A stretch of 64,000 bases of DNA from Epiperipatus broadwayi (GCA_028023455.1 JAQFVV010000255.1:1393699-1457698), one strand, 5' to 3'; shown: positions 11,160-23,312, counted from the stretch's first letter. Numbers and translations: made by a program. The notes: generated from the letters alone by a model not told the origin.

Positions 11160-12755
11160 TCTGTACAAGCCAAGACTATGATTAGACTATTGCTGAAATC
11201 TGCTGCTCCGGAAGCAATTGTTTCAGACGCATATATTTTGTTTCGTAAAATTAACATTCTTTCTCTTGGACCAACAGAGGGTTGGTTTGCATTCATAAAC
11301 ATTTTATCTATATTAGTCCAGTTTTATACTAAGAGAAATAGAGGACCATTAGCTCTTCTCAATGAAATTGATGCAATTCAAGAAAGCTAGGGAGCAGTAC
11401 AGAAGGTTATCTCCCTAAAACAACTTTTTTTTAATACACAACAAATTCTTTATGAGTATCTGGCTATAAAAAAATCTAAATTATACCTTAAGAAACCTCA
11501 TACATTTTCAAGAGGATATATAAGGTAGGCTCTTGGCTACAAGGTGAAAGCCAAGATTCCAATGGCTATTAAAATAGGGGGTGACATATTTTCAGTGATT
11601 CCTATGTTGATTAAAATTTTATTTCACTATCAAAAAAAAAAATTAGCTGATTCTAACTTTCTACTTCAACAGGAGTTAAATAATGAGCCATGTGAGCTGG
11701 CACATGGAATACTTGAGGTAGATGTCCATTCTAAACTTGCATCAATACCTGACAGTACTCATCCTAGTCTACATGGTATTCCAAAATTTATACTAAAGCA
11801 TCTTGAAGCCTGAGGTAGATGTCCATTCTAAACTTGCATCAATACCTGACAGCACTCATCCTAGTCTACATGGTATTCCAGAATTTATACTAAAGCATCT
11901 TGAAGCCTTTTCTATACCAATTATCTGTAATATGATTAATTATCTTGCTGCAGATTCATGGTTAATTGATGGTCTATATCCCATTGCCATGGTACCATTT
12001 CTCAAGAAGGAAATTACACCTTCCCCTCTTGGAATCTCAATGACTCCTCTGTTAATAAAGATCATTGAATCTATAATCAAGGATAAAATCCAGGATCAGA
12101 TTCTGTTACAAATATCTAGCTGTCAATTTGCAAAAAAAGGGGCTTCGACGTTAGAAGCGATCAGCCTTTTCAAATTAATTGTTGAACATATCAGAAGAAA
12201 TAGAAAATCGAAACCTATTGTTGTCCAGCTGGATATTGCAGCTGCATTTGATTCTGTCAGGATTCCATACATGGTTCAGTTGCTTGCTGACATATTAATC
12301 GTGGGATAATCAACATAATTTCTAATCTACTTTCTAATAGAAAAATTGCTATATCTTTAAACGCGGAGTCTTTCATTCCTACTAAATCTATTCCTCAGGG
12401 CTCTTCTTTAAGTGCACTTTTATTTATTTTATATGTTAATTTTTTTCCGGAAATCTATAGAAAAAATATTCCTGGGATCTTCATTCCTTACATTAATAAA
12501 GAAATTCATCAAATTGTATACATGGATGATATAGCCATATTCCTGCCTTCTTGGAATACATTCCAGATCTCATGAAGCTTATGTTCACTTTTCAGAAGAT
12601 TCAGGGCTTAGTTATAACCTTGAAAAATCAGCAGCATGGAGACTATCCTCTGGAAACAACATTCCCTCACCCTTTACAGATAAACCACAGAAATTTCTTG
12701 GATTTTCATTTAACCTCTCTCAGCTTGCAATGAGGAGAGAGAGGTCCAAAATTCA
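11160..12755 (+). pseudogene. LINE copy B, linker and reverse transcriptase, broken
   Basis: The linker segment DAYILFRKINILS..EGWFAFI at about 11226-11300 matches copy A. RT follows in several frames: GISMTPLLIKIIESIIK at about 12030-12080, VVQLDIAAAFDSVR at about 12218-12260 (motif A), KSIPQGSS-like sequence at about 12386-12410 (motif B) and IVYMDDIAIF at about 12514-12545 (catalytic box). Stops and frameshifts separate them, and a 97-bp tandem duplication sits between linker and RT. Confidence 0.85.
11715..11908 (+). repeat. 97-bp tandem duplication inside LINE copy B
   Basis: Two adjacent units, 11715-11811 and 11812-11908, both start GAGGTAGATGTCCATTCTAA and end CATCTTGAAGCCT. I count about two base differences between them. 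Because 97 is not a multiple of three, it shifts the RT reading frame. Copies A and C do not show it. Confidence 0.9.
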
Positions 12756-12879
12756 ATCATATTAGTAACTAACAGAATAATTGGTTCTCTACAGAAAGTA
12801 TATATGTCTCTTTATTCCAAAACAGCCCTTTTGAACATGTTGTTATTTCGAAGGATTACTTACTTCATGCCATTTATTA

Positions 12880-13700
12880 AATTCACAGCTAAATTCATTC
12901 ATGGTATCAATTCAATTTGTTCTAGGCTACTATAGGGGGGGGGGGGAGACTGTAGCAATTAGCCTCAGGAAGATGCACACACCTACCAGACTAAGTGGTC
13001 TTGGGCTGCACTCATTGGAAGTGTTTAGACTCCAGAGGGCCTTCAACTTATTTTTGAGACTGAATCATTTTTATCTCTCAAGAATTTTATTTAGTTAATG
13101 TTGATCCCACTGACACCCCACCTACAGCAATGATTTTCTGGCTGGCTGAGTTATTATTTGAAATTAAAAAAAATGAACCTAGTTCCTAATCCGTCTAAAT
13201 CACAAAAAGTTCAATACTGGGAGGCTTATTATCTCATTAATGAAGCAATAGTGCCTATTAATTCAAGACATTTAATCTGCTGAAAAAGTTCAGATGGTGG
13301 GATCTGGAGCTAAAATACTTTGATTTCCTGATTAAAATAAATTTAAATGCACTACCCACTTGTAGCTTTTTAACAAGAAACCATGGATTTATTTCAATTG
13401 ATAGTCTATGTGGTTTATGTCGCAGAGATGAAGACACGATTGAACACATTTTTGGTGTATGCAGTTATTTGCAAGTTTGTAGATCTTTTATTAGCTTAAT
13501 TTATAAATATAAAAGCTCATTGATACATGTATTGATACAAGCAATTAAAGCGGAAGTTTTTGCTGATATTAGAAGTGCCACTTTTTTAATATATAGTTTA
13601 TGGCTAACTAGATGTGATATCTAATTGTACAGATCCTCTGAAGATTATAATTAGAAAAATCAGAATGATAGAAAGAGACATCATCACAAGAATTATTTTA
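12880..13700 (+). pseudogene. LINE copy B, C-terminal region and zinc knuckle
   Basis: Scattered frames match the tail of the family. Examples are TPTRLSGLGLHSLEVFRLQRAF at about 12985-13050, corresponding to copy A's KLNGMSLHSIQAINYQKG, and CGLCRRDEDTIEHIFGVC at about 13418-13470. Stops and frameshifts are frequent. A run of about 11 G at 12937-12947 interrupts the frame and may be a slippage site. Confidence 0.75.
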
Positions 13701-13961
13701 TAGCACATGGGATCTTATTGACATTTAAAGACCAGGTTGGATATTATAAATTCCCTTTTTTTTTAGAAAAGACATATATATAAAATTGTATTTTTATTCT
13801 ATATTTTTTTATTTAATTGTTAACACTTGGCAGATTCTGCCTATTGAACTTTTATTTGAACTTTTATTTGCCTATTGATTTTATCATAAAATATTATGTA
13901 TTTATTTATTTATTTTCTGGTTTAATAAAGTTTGTTTTTGATTTTAAAAAAATCATTATAA

Positions 13962-14225
13962 TTCAACCTATAGAAAACTCTGGACTACAAGTTGAACTTA
14001 CAACTGATTATAGTACAATAAATCATATCTAAGAATTAAGAGAAATTATAAAAGGACCAATGACGGAGTTGCCATTATGTTTTAGATTTGTATAATATGA
14101 AAAGGCATTTGATTCGTTAAATATTTGAATTATTAAAGTTTACAAATACCAAGGCAAGAACTTTTGGATATTATCAAAATCTAAAGTATATTCTCAAAAT
14201 GTATCAAAAATGACCACCAATGAGT
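13962..14225 (+). pseudogene. RTE-like LINE, RT motif A fragment
   Basis: Downstream of copy B the plus strand encodes a degraded piece of RTE-type RT. A SGLQVELTTDYSTINHI-like stretch (family consensus near QAGFRxGYSTIDHI) is followed by ELREII, then PLCFRFV.YEKAFDSLN with the catalytic motif A aspartate replaced by a stop codon. It is short, frame-broken, and lacks both ends. Confidence 0.7.
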
Positions 14226-14337
14226 CGAGAATAACATCTGGTTACCATCAATTACTCAATGTTACCATGGATGGTGCTAGAGTAGAAAGCAGCCTTTATT
14301 TACAATACTGTATTAACTGAAATACATGCTTAGTATA

Positions 14338-14650
14338 CACTTGTATCAATCTCTGTAATATATAGATATAGGAGCACAGACTTTCACACGACCCACCACT
14401 CTCCACTCTATCTCATAACACTGATACACTTGAACACATTTATGGCTATCTTAATATATATCTGAGCACTTGTTGCATATGTGTGAGGATGATAATCTGG
14501 ACCAACTGATGATTGCTGGTTTAGCATGAAATACGTATATTGGTGATTATTTATATTTTCAACATATATGTGTTCAAGTGTATCAGTGTTATGAGATAGA
14601 GTAGAGAGTGGTGGGTAGTGTGAAAGTCTGTGCTCATATACCCTATATAA
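14338..14650. repeat. Fold-back repeat, family F2, copy 1
   Basis: The left arm at about 14361-14444 contains GAGCACAGACTTTCACACGA and CTCATAACACTGATACACTT. It is matched in inverted orientation at about 14566-14640. The spacer holds the F2 phrase TGATTGCTGGTTTAGCATGA. The same phrases occur in the copies at 15, 21-23, 42-43 and 44-45 kb. Confidence 0.75.
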
Positions 14651-15007
14651 TACTGTATTAGTTAAAGTATCAAGAGAAGTTATCTTAATATGTATAACCA
14701 AAATATTCCTTGAAAATTTTTTTACACCTACACATTAAAACAATACTGTTAAAAATGTAAATACGTAGACATGTCATTCTCGGTGTTGTTTGATCAAAGG
14801 GGAAAAAAATGGCTGAATTTGGATATTAAGTGTAGATTGATGTTTAAATTAGGATTATTAAATTCATGATACTTCATAGTTCAAATACCCTCTCCCTTCT
14901 GAATCTAAAATATATTTATAAAATCAATAAATAAAAAATTAATATAAATATTCACAATTGTTAATAAATATTTGAAAACCAGGCACTCTTCATAAACCTG
15001 AGAGCTT

Positions 15008-15560
15008 AATTGTAAGTATAGGGGATTTGAACTCCGATGTTCAAGCACCCTTCAACTATCCACACTATCTCATACAACTGGTACACATGACCACACACAT
15101 GTAGAAAAGATGAACAATCACCAATAAATGTATTTCGTGCTAAACCAGCACACACCAGTTGGTTCAGATTATCATCTCCCACACATATATATAATCAGTG
15201 CTCAGTTTATATTAAGATAGCCAATCTTCATACTTTAATAGACAGGCTTCAATCCATTCCAACCTCCAACTTTTCAGCCATCCATATCATTGAAAATCTG
15301 ATGATGGAGTGGATTGAAGCCTGTCCATTAAAGTATGAAGATTTGCTATCTTAAAATAAACTGAGCACTGATTATATATGTGTGTGGGAGATGATAATCT
15401 GGACTAACTGATGAGGGCTGGTTTAGCATGAAATACGTATATTGGTGATTGTTTATCTTTTCTACATGTGTGTGGTCATGTGTATCAGTTGTATGAGATA
15501 GTGTGGATAGTTGAAGGGTGCTTGAAAATCTGAGTTCAAATCCCCTATACTTACAATTGG
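15008..15560. repeat. Fold-back repeat, family F2, copy 2 (nearly complete palindrome)
   Basis: Arms 15008-15268 and 15306-15560 are inverted repeats of about 255 bp around a centre of about 37 bp. Both ends carry ATTGTAAGTATAGGGGATTT. The end phrase, read inwards to outwards, is GAGTTCAAATCCCC, which resembles a Pol III B box (T-loop) of a tRNA. Central phrases TCATTGAAAATCTGATGATG and AAACCAGCA..CACCAGTTGGT mark the family. It has no coding capacity. Confidence 0.8.
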
Positions 15561-15561
15561 T

Positions 15562-16955
15562 AATAAATAATTTTAGTTATAAGAATTAAATCTGTATAAA
15601 TTTGTCACAGCAGTTGGTGTTAACAGTTGATGAAAATAGTAGGGCTACATTCTTAAAACTCTGTTTACAATTTAAAATACATAAGTGCTAAATTCTCTAG
15701 CTTAATTCAGATGATAAATTTGTTCATACTAATTCCGTTTGGCACTTAAATGTGTATTAAATAATCATATTTTGTTTATGTTTGCTTAAAACAAGTTTAT
15801 CTAAATATTTATTAATTACTATTTAATACGATTAAATAACAGATTTATTATATAAATCAATGAGTATTTTTAAATATGTCGTTTGCTGTTTACAGTACTT
15901 ATACATTTTTTTGCCTGATCCCATGGATTTTAAATATACCACTTTAAAAATCATTATTCTAACTTTTTTTTTTTGGTGGTCCTTTGACACCAGTTCAATT
16001 CCTGTTCACCAGACTTTTATTGGTCAAATCAGCAAACCTGAAGAAAAGATAATAATGTCAGTCAAAATATTGTTATATATTATCCTATGGATTATTATTA
16101 ACAGTTCAATGTATTCTAATTTAAATAAATTGCACAGTTTTTTCTAAAAACATTTAACATTTAAAAATTAGATGATGGAAATAATTCAATATATAATTAT
16201 AAAATGGTTCTTCTGCCAACTACCCCTTTCAGATTTAATGATAGATAATTTAGAAATGATCACTTAAGATTGACTAAAATATTTATACTTTCTGGGCCTA
16301 CCTTTGGGTTTGCACCATAGAGGTGCAAAATTTTTCTGCCCCCCCCCCCTCCATTAAAAATTTAAAAATCCAAAAGTACAATAACATATTACAAATCATT
16401 TTATTAAATACTGCCCATTAAGAAGAATGTATATTAACTAAAGAAAAAACACAAATAGTAAAGACAACATATTTTTATTCATATCTTACAGAAATGTTAT
16501 TCTAGCTTTCATTATAGAAAATCTTCTAAATCTAAATTCTATACATTTCATTTCTATACTTAATATAAATAAAATTTTTAATCTCTTTGTGACATACTAA
16601 ATTGTAAATGATTTTTTAATTTTGAAAAAGAACTTTCTCCAAAAGTAACTGCTAATGGTATATGCTGCCCGGTTCATTGCATCTTTGCACTCAGACACAG
16701 AACAGACCTGAATACTTTATTATACTATAGATAACAGGTTTTGTTCACAGAGAGAGGAGCATTATCTATACCAAAATTACTAAACATTTAATGTGGACGA
16801 ACAAATCAAAAATTTTTCATAATTATATTCTTTACTCTATAAAAGTCATGCATATGAATAATCGTGGCTCCAAAAATTTGTTAAAAATATTTTTTTCCTC
16901 AGAAAAAAAAAAGTTTTAAAACTATACAGTATTTCGAAATCGCCTATTTCATTAA
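15562..16955. other. AT-rich stretch without a gene
   Basis: A 95-residue plus-strand frame at 15860-16147 is hydrophobic and AT-driven, and I do not accept it as a gene. A C run at 16341-16350 follows a GTTTGCACCATAGAGGTGCAAA palindrome-like phrase near 16310. No other structure is seen. Confidence 0.4.
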
Positions 16956-16964
16956 TAATTTGTA

Positions 16965-17100
16965 TTAGCCATTCATTAGATTAAAGATTACCTAATAATA
17001 AATATTTCTGTAGTGTAATTTCCATTACACCACTCTCATGCAAGATAGGGTTAGGGTTTCTATCCACTTTTAATACCTTGTGGAGGAATGTAATTATAAA
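16965..17100. mobile_element. MITE family M2, truncated copy
   Basis: This segment is similar to the complete copy at 17513-17682: CATTCATTAGATTAAAGATTA, GTAGTGTAATTTCCATTACA, CACCACTCTCATGCAAG and TATCCACTTTTAATACCTTG. The right terminal repeat is missing. Confidence 0.65.
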
Positions 17101-17149
17101 CATATGACCAAAGCCATGTAAAAAGATCTATGATGCCAATATGCACATT

Positions 17150-17400
17150 TCATATTGAATCAGCACTCATCAGTTGGCCCAGACCACAATCTCTTGCACA
17201 TATCCTTATCATCACATGATCACCATTTCTTATGCCAGCACATCTGTTATTAACAAAGGTAAAACTCTCCATACAGTAGTGCCACCCAGAGTAATCAATG
17301 GATTTTATGCACAAACCTCTAGTATCCATTGATTACTCTGGTTGGCACTGGGTAGCACTACTGTATGGAGAGTTTTGACATATCCTTATCATTGTTTAGT
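17150..17400. repeat. Fold-back repeat, family M1, short copy
   Basis: Arms containing AAAACTCTCCATACAGTAGT (from about 17270) and its inverse (ending near 17377) flank a short centre with the TGGATTTTATGCACAAACCT phrase. The leader GTGATCATGTG/CACATGATCACC also occurs at the ends of other M1 copies. Confidence 0.7.
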
Positions 17401-17512
17401 ATATATATAGATAGATAGATAACAAATTAATACAGTTTAATTGATAAGTATCAAATGTGCTGCCCTCACAGCTTTAACACAAATCACTTAATAAAAATAT
17501 GTTAATAATTTT

Positions 17513-17690
17513 TATTATTCATTCATTAGACTAGAGATTATCCAATAATGAATAATATTTATGTAGTGTAATTTTCACTACACCACTCTCATGTAAGGTA
17601 GGAAGTGGTTTTTATCCACTTTTAACACCTTGTGGACAGATGTATTCATTATTGGATAATCTCTAGTCTAATGAATTACTAAAAATTATT
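17513..17690. mobile_element. MITE family M2, complete copy with long terminal inverted repeats
   Basis: The left end ATTCATTAGACTAGAGATTA..CCAATAATGAAT is matched by the right end ATTCATTATTGGATAATC..TCTAGTCTAATGAAT. The arms are about 45 bp and flank a core of about 85 bp holding GTGTAATTTTCACTACACCA. The outermost AATTTTT/AAAAATT are also paired. It has no ORF. A target duplication of a few A/T bases is possible but cannot be fixed in this sequence. It is a typical non-autonomous DNA element of unknown superfamily. Confidence 0.75.
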
Positions 17691-17999
17691 AATATATTTG
17701 TCACAACAAGACTATTAGAAAGATCTTTGCCCTGCATTAAGTAATTTAAAAGACTTCTTACCTTTTCTCTTTATTTTATTTGTTACCATCTTATTCTTTT
17801 AATCTTTTTTTTTTAATTTTTTATTTATATAAATAAATAAGTCAAATTTTAAAAAAAGAGAGGGAAGGGGGGAATTGGTTAAATATTTCATTTAGTTGTT
17901 AAAATTTCTTAAGGAAAAAAAATTTTTTAGTAAGGCAATGATATTTTTTTTGAAATTTATTCATATATATAAAATGTCATAAGTCAGTGATGAGAAAGT

Positions 18000-20900
18000 T
18001 TATGAAAGATATAATTTCCATCATTCATTTTCACTGAAGAATGAAAGTCATTCCAAGTTTAATCCACTTTCTTCTATCTCTAAGCTCCCTTTTCCACATC
18101 ACATCAGCAAACTTTCTTATTTTATCCATCCACTTCCTATATGGTCACTTTCTAGGTCCTTTACAATCTCTTCTGGTTCAGTTTAGACTTCAACTGTCCA
18201 TCTATTATCAACTTTTTTATTTAAAATGTTCAGCCCAACTCCATTTCAGTTCTTTTAAATCTTTCAATGATGATAGAAACATCTATTTATTCTCTCACCA
18301 ATATATTTCATTTTAGATCCTTCTTGTTGATCCCAATATATATCTCTATATACTTATATAATGGGTTTGAAGTCTTTGTAGTGCTCTTCTATTAAGTGTC
18401 CAAGTCTCAAATCCATAATAAGTAGGAATTGGTAAAATACATATATTAAAAATTTCTTTTTCAAACGCATAGGCATATTTCCTTTTAATATTGTTATTTC
18501 TACCAAAAGCAAGCAATCTATTCAGATTTAATTCTATAATTAATTTCATCCACTATATTTCAGTTTGTAATAATAACATCACTAAAATATTTATAATTGC
18601 TAACTTCTTCTAATTCATCATTATCAATCTTTAATTTCCTATTCATTTAGCTTTAGTCATACTTTCTTACTTACATCTGATAATCCTTATATTTTCCAAA
18701 GCTCTAAATTTCAAAAACCACATCATTTGCAAAATCTACATGAGAAATAAATTCCATTTACTATTATTCCCTTACCTACCATTTTAATCCATAAAATACT
18801 CCTTGTAAAATTGCTGTAAAAGGTTTTGGAGATATGGAATCAGTCTGTAATACACCCTTTTCAAGATTAATCTTCTTATATAATTTCTTCATTGCTGTTA
18901 TATTTTGATAAATATTTTTCCAAGTATGAAAATATTCCAAGCCTATATCTTGATAATTTAATGTTTTAATCACTGTTAAGATGCTTATAGAATCAAATAT
19001 CTTTTCATAATCTACAAATCTAAAGCATAATAGTAACTCACATTCATTGGTCCTTTTCTACAACTTCTCTCAATATATGGATGTGATCCACTTACTTTTA
19101 AATCCAGCCTGATCTTTTGGTTAGTTAAAATCCAAAGTTCATTGTAGGCACATTGCAATTATCTTGATAAAACGTTTGTATAGAACTCATAAAAAAAACT
19201 GATTTTATAGTCTGTAATTTCTAATATCTTCTTTATCATGTTTCTTAAATATTAGTATTACTAGTGCATTATTCCAATCATCTAGAATATCTTTATCATT
19301 TAAACATTTTGTATATATCTTTGTCAACAATTTTTCTATTTCTTTATCTGCTTCTTTAAAATATCAATTATAATTCCATCAATGAACTTTTCCCTTTTTA
19401 TAGATTTAAATGCATGTTCATTTCTTCATTTAAAATGCTGGGCAATTTAGAAGATGTAGTAAATGTATGGGATAATCTGTTTTTAAAACAGGCAAAACTC
19501 TCTATACGTATTGCCACTCAGTGCAAGCCAGAGTAATCAATCGATGCCAAAAGGCTTGTGCATAAAATCCCCATCTAGTGCCTACTTACTCTGGCATGCA
19601 CTGAGTGGCAATACGTATAGAGAGTTTTGCCTGTTTTAATAACAGTTAAGAGCATGCATAAGAAATGGTGATCATGTGATGTTTATTGATAATCCATTAT
19701 CTTTGTTCATTGTCATTACATAATTCTTTATAGAATTTTTCCACAAATATCATGATATGCCACTTCTTTTTTTTTTTTTTTTGTAATAGTTCCATCTTTT
19801 CTTCCTATTGCAGAAAGTTTTCTACCAATGCCAAGATATTGTTTATACATTTGATACTTTCATTCCTATCTATAGCTTTTCTTATTAATTCACAATTACA
19901 TTTTCTTATATTATTAATTCTTTTTCGTACTATTTTACAAAACCCTAAATATTCAATCCTTCTTAATGATCATTTTTAAAAAATTTTGTATTCTTTCTTT
20001 GCTTTATACATTGTCTTGTCTCAGTAGACAATCTATTGGTAAATTGTTGCTTTAATTGTGCTAGCTGTCTGTGCTGCAGTTCTTAGTAGAGTATCATTTT
20101 ATTTATAATCAGTTTGAAATTACCTTCAAATTCTGTTAATATTTGAAAACGATTTGCAAGTTCTAATTGAAATTCATTGGAATGTTTCTGAAGATTAAGA
20201 ATATCATCTGTGAATACTGTTTTTCTTAATAATTTTTGTCTCTAGTTTTGCACTAACACGTATCTTACATCTTATTAATCGTTGATCACTTCCTGTGTTG
20301 AATTTATTAAGAACATTACAATCTTGAAATACATATTTTCTGTTAACCATAATATAATATAATTCTGCTGTCTTTTCACTTGGATGCTTCCATATCCATT
20401 TCCATTTAGCATTTTTCTCAAAGAAAAAATTCATAATATAAAAGTTTTTTCTTTTTATGCAAACTCCACACATTTATATCCTGTCTCATTTCTATCATCA
20501 TAATCAAATTTACCAGTAGCACTTTCATTGTTCCTTATACTAATTCTATCATTAAAGGCTCCCATGACAATTTTAAAATGTTTGGTCTGATCAAAAACAT
20601 TTTGTACACTCATATAAAAATCTTCTACTTCTTCATAATAATGAGAACTTGTTGGGGCATAAAATTGAATTATCTCATCTGATATGGTCTATTGGGTTGC
20701 ATAAGTAATCTTGCCGTTCTGTCTGATATACCACCAATTTCCACAATATAGTTTTTACGATTTTTTATTTATAAATCCCATTCCATTGTCCTTTCAATAT
20801 TTGTGACTTTAGTTAGTACATGTCCACTTTTTAAATTAATTGTCTTCTCATCTTTTTCTTTAATTTCACAAAACCAAACAGTGTCCCATTTAATATTAGA

Positions 20901-21120
20901 GAATAGCTCTTCCCATTTGTAAAACCTTTCTTCATTTGAAATTGATCTGCAGTTTGTAAGTATCTAAATAAAAGGTCATCATCGAATGGTAGCCTAAGTC
21001 AGCAATCAGGGGATTCTTATCATTCTCTGCCTTCAGCAGCCAACTGCCCATTTGTATGGCAACTTTACAGCCTCTTGAGAATAAAGGCCATAATAAAGTT
21101 TTGCCTGGCATGTTGCAAAT
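18000..21120 (-). mobile_element. RTE-like LINE, near full-length but heavily decayed
   Basis: Read on the minus strand, the endonuclease comes first (about 20980-20480), with NEERFYKWEELFSNIKWDTVWF, NLKSGHVL, ISDRTARL and a GAFNDRI-like relic of GDFNAKIG. RT motif A CFRFVDYEKIFDS lies at about 19040-19080, and motif B GVLQTDSISPKPFTA at about 18790-18850. The C-terminal GFETWTLNRRALQRLQ is at about 18360-18420, and antisense traces of the RTE tail follow to 18000. Frames break repeatedly, and an M1 element sits inside. It appears older than the RTE fragment at 5.6-6.3 kb. Confidence 0.82.
19480..19695. repeat. Fold-back repeat, family M1, inserted in the RTE element
   Basis: The plus-strand phrase AACAGGCAAAACTCTCTATA, then CACTCAGTGCAAGCCAGAGT and TAAAATCCCCATCTAGTGCC, is answered by the inverse ending AGAGAGTTTTGCCTGTTTTA. 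The tail contains GTGATCATGTGATGTTTATTG. It interrupts the RTE coding region, so it is younger than that element. Its arms are more alike than those at 3.6-4.3 kb. Confidence 0.75.
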
Positions 21121-21304
21121 ATCTATTTTTTTAAATAAAAAAAAAAAAGTTCACTGATGCACAGGTGAAAAAAAAAGACTATAATACTTCTTGATCTTAA
21201 ACCTCAAGGGGTAAAAAGCCAATAAACTAGCTATTCTGGATGGTGCATGTTGAGAACAGCCTTTCCATGTTTGTATGATAGAAAAATAATTATATAGTAA
21301 TAAC

Positions 21305-21340
21305 AGAAAAATAATTATATAGTAATAACAGATACAATAG
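21305..21340. repeat. 25-bp direct repeat
   Basis: AGAAAAATAATTATATAGTA plus five more bases occurs twice in direct succession around 21280-21330. It is simple AT-rich duplication with no further function seen. Confidence 0.6.
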
Positions 21341-21509
21341 AACATATAGACCATGGATATTAGAAATCTGCCCTGTTTAGTTGCTTTATGGGTTCAAAAA
21401 GGAATTAAAGGGTCTCCTTTCACTTAACAGCAAATTCCTATCTCTGATCAATTTTAATCATTATTCCCACATATATACCAATATGTGTTATGTTGTAAAT
21501 ATATATAGA

Positions 21510-22955
21510 TGTATTAAGTGAAACACAGATTTATTATATACCTGTGTCTAAATATGTAATATAGAGTATATGAGCACAGACTTTCAGATGACCCACCACT
21601 CTCAACTCTATCTATTAACACTGATACACTTAAACATATATATGCTGAAAAGATAAATAATCACCAATATATGTATTTCATGCTAAACCAGCAATCATCA
21701 GTTGGTCCAGATTATCATCTCCCACACATATATACTATAAGTGCTCAGATGTATATTAATATAGACAAACTTCATACTTTAATGGACAGGCTCCAATCTA
21801 CTACACACTCCAACTCTTCAACCGTCCATCCAATTGAAAATCTGATGATGGAATGCTCGAAGGCCACCCTGAGGCCAAGATTCTTGTCACACCCATGTTG
21901 ACCTAAGATCAATCTGAACCCCACATGTACAGGACATAATCCATTTAATACATATGCAAGGATGGGAGGACATCTCTATAATGTAATAAGTGAAATACAG
22001 ACTTATTATATACCTGTGTCTATATATGAAATATAGGATATATGAGCACAGACTTTCAGATGACTCACCACTCTCAACTCTATCTAATAACACTGATACA
22101 CTTAAACATATATATGCTGAAAAGATAAATAATCACCAATATACGTATTTCATGCTAAACCAGCAATCATCAGTTGGTCCAGATTATCATCTCCCACACA
22201 TATATACTACAAGTGCTCAGATATATATTAAGATAGACAAACTTCATACTTTAATGGACAGGCTCCAATCTACTACACACTCCAACTCTTCAACCGTCCA
22301 TCCAATTGAAAATCTGATGATGGAATGCTTGAAGGCCACCCTGAGGCCGAGATGATAATCTGGACCAACTGATGATTGCTGGTTTAGCATGAAATACGTA
22401 TATTGGTGATTATTTATCTTTTCAGCATATATGTGTTTAAGTGTATCAGTGTTATTAGATAGAGTTGAGAGTGGTAGGTCATCTGAAAGTCTGTGCTCAT
22501 ATACCCTATATTACATATATAGACACAGGTATATAATAAGCCTGTATTTCACTTATTACATTGTAGAGATGTCCGCCCATCCTTGCATATGTATTAAATG
22601 GATTATGTCCTGCACATATGGGGTTCAGATTGACCTTAGGTCAACATGGGTGTGACAAGAATCTCGGCTTCAGGGTGGCCTTCGAGCATTCCATCATCAG
22701 ATTTTCAATTGGATGGACAGTTGAAGAGTTGGAGTGTGTAGTAGATGGAGCCTGTCCAGTAAAGTATGAAGTTTGTCTATCTTAATATATATCTGAGCAC
22801 TTATAGTATATATGTGTGGGAGATGATAATCTGGATCAACTGATGATTGCTGGTTTAGCATGAAATACGTATATTGGTGATTATTTATCTTTTCAGCATA
22901 TATATGTTTAAGTGTATCAGTGTTATTAGATAGAGTTGAGAGTGGTGGGTCATAG
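21510..22955. repeat. Four-part F2 repeat block (two direct, two inverted units)
   Basis: Unit one (about 21516-21985) and unit two (about 21987-22350) are direct repeats. Both carry GAGCACAGACTTTCAGATGA, CTGAAAAGATAAATAATCAC, CAGCAATCATCAGTTGGTCC and GAAAATCTGATGATGGAATG. From 22352 to 22955 the same material runs in reverse, first the distal half and then the rest, so the block could fold into a long duplex. The arms look highly similar by eye. Short frames inside mirror the repeat and are not genes. Confidence 0.8.
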
Positions 22956-23275
22956 ATGTATGTTGGTTTGAAGATGGATTAGATAATTATTATTACTAGA
23001 TGGCATGAATTTGCAATGCTAATTATTAATTGGTAGTCTATATCTGGTTATATCATAGCTGAAATTTATCTAAAAAATCCATGAAGAAATCTCATTAAAT
23101 TATCCAATATTTATAAGTATAGCATTAACAATACTTATACAAATGAAGACAACAATACTCATACACACACATATATATTTATAATATTCAAGTTTATTTA
23201 TTAAACGCAGAGATCATAAGTAATTAAAGAAAAAAGATTTCCGTCTTTATTATATGACTGTACAGATCATTTAAT

Positions 23276-23281
23276 TTTATT
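23276..23281 (-). promoter_or_regulatory. Candidate poly(A) signal for the NPAT-like gene
   Basis: This is the first canonical AATAAA I find on the minus strand after the stop at 23693. It lies about 410 bp downstream, just past the hairpin at 23313-23454. If used, the hairpin is part of the mRNA 3' UTR. Confidence 0.4.
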
Positions 23282-23312
23282 TTAATAAGAATATTTTCAA
23301 AACTTATTCTTG

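Larger units (their letters stand above)
6902..13960 (+). mobile_element. YMDD-type LINE copy B (non-LTR retrotransposon), host of a nested insertion
   Basis: This plus-strand element has an ORF1-like start, an AP-type endonuclease, a reverse transcriptase with a YMDD box, a C-terminal C-x2-C-x8-H-x4-C knuckle and a 3' AATAAAG near 13925. Copy A, in opposite orientation, interrupts it between 7166 and 10180. It is broken by stops, frameshifts and a 97-bp tandem duplication, so it is dead. The family resembles LINEs with an APE endonuclease and a terminal CCHC knuckle, such as the R1, Tx1 or L1-like groups, but I cannot place it further without alignment. Confidence 0.8.

Noticed and set aside
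12937-12947. G run considered as a quadruplex or regulatory motif
   Set aside because: It is a single homopolymer run in a dead LINE; slippage is the simpler explanation.
15860-16147. Plus frame of 95 codons with hydrophobic segments
   Set aside because: AT-driven composition, no family match, and no splice or promoter context.
21671-22655. Several short frames with similar peptides on both strands
   Set aside because: They repeat because the DNA is a fold-back repeat; they carry no domain and change with each copy.
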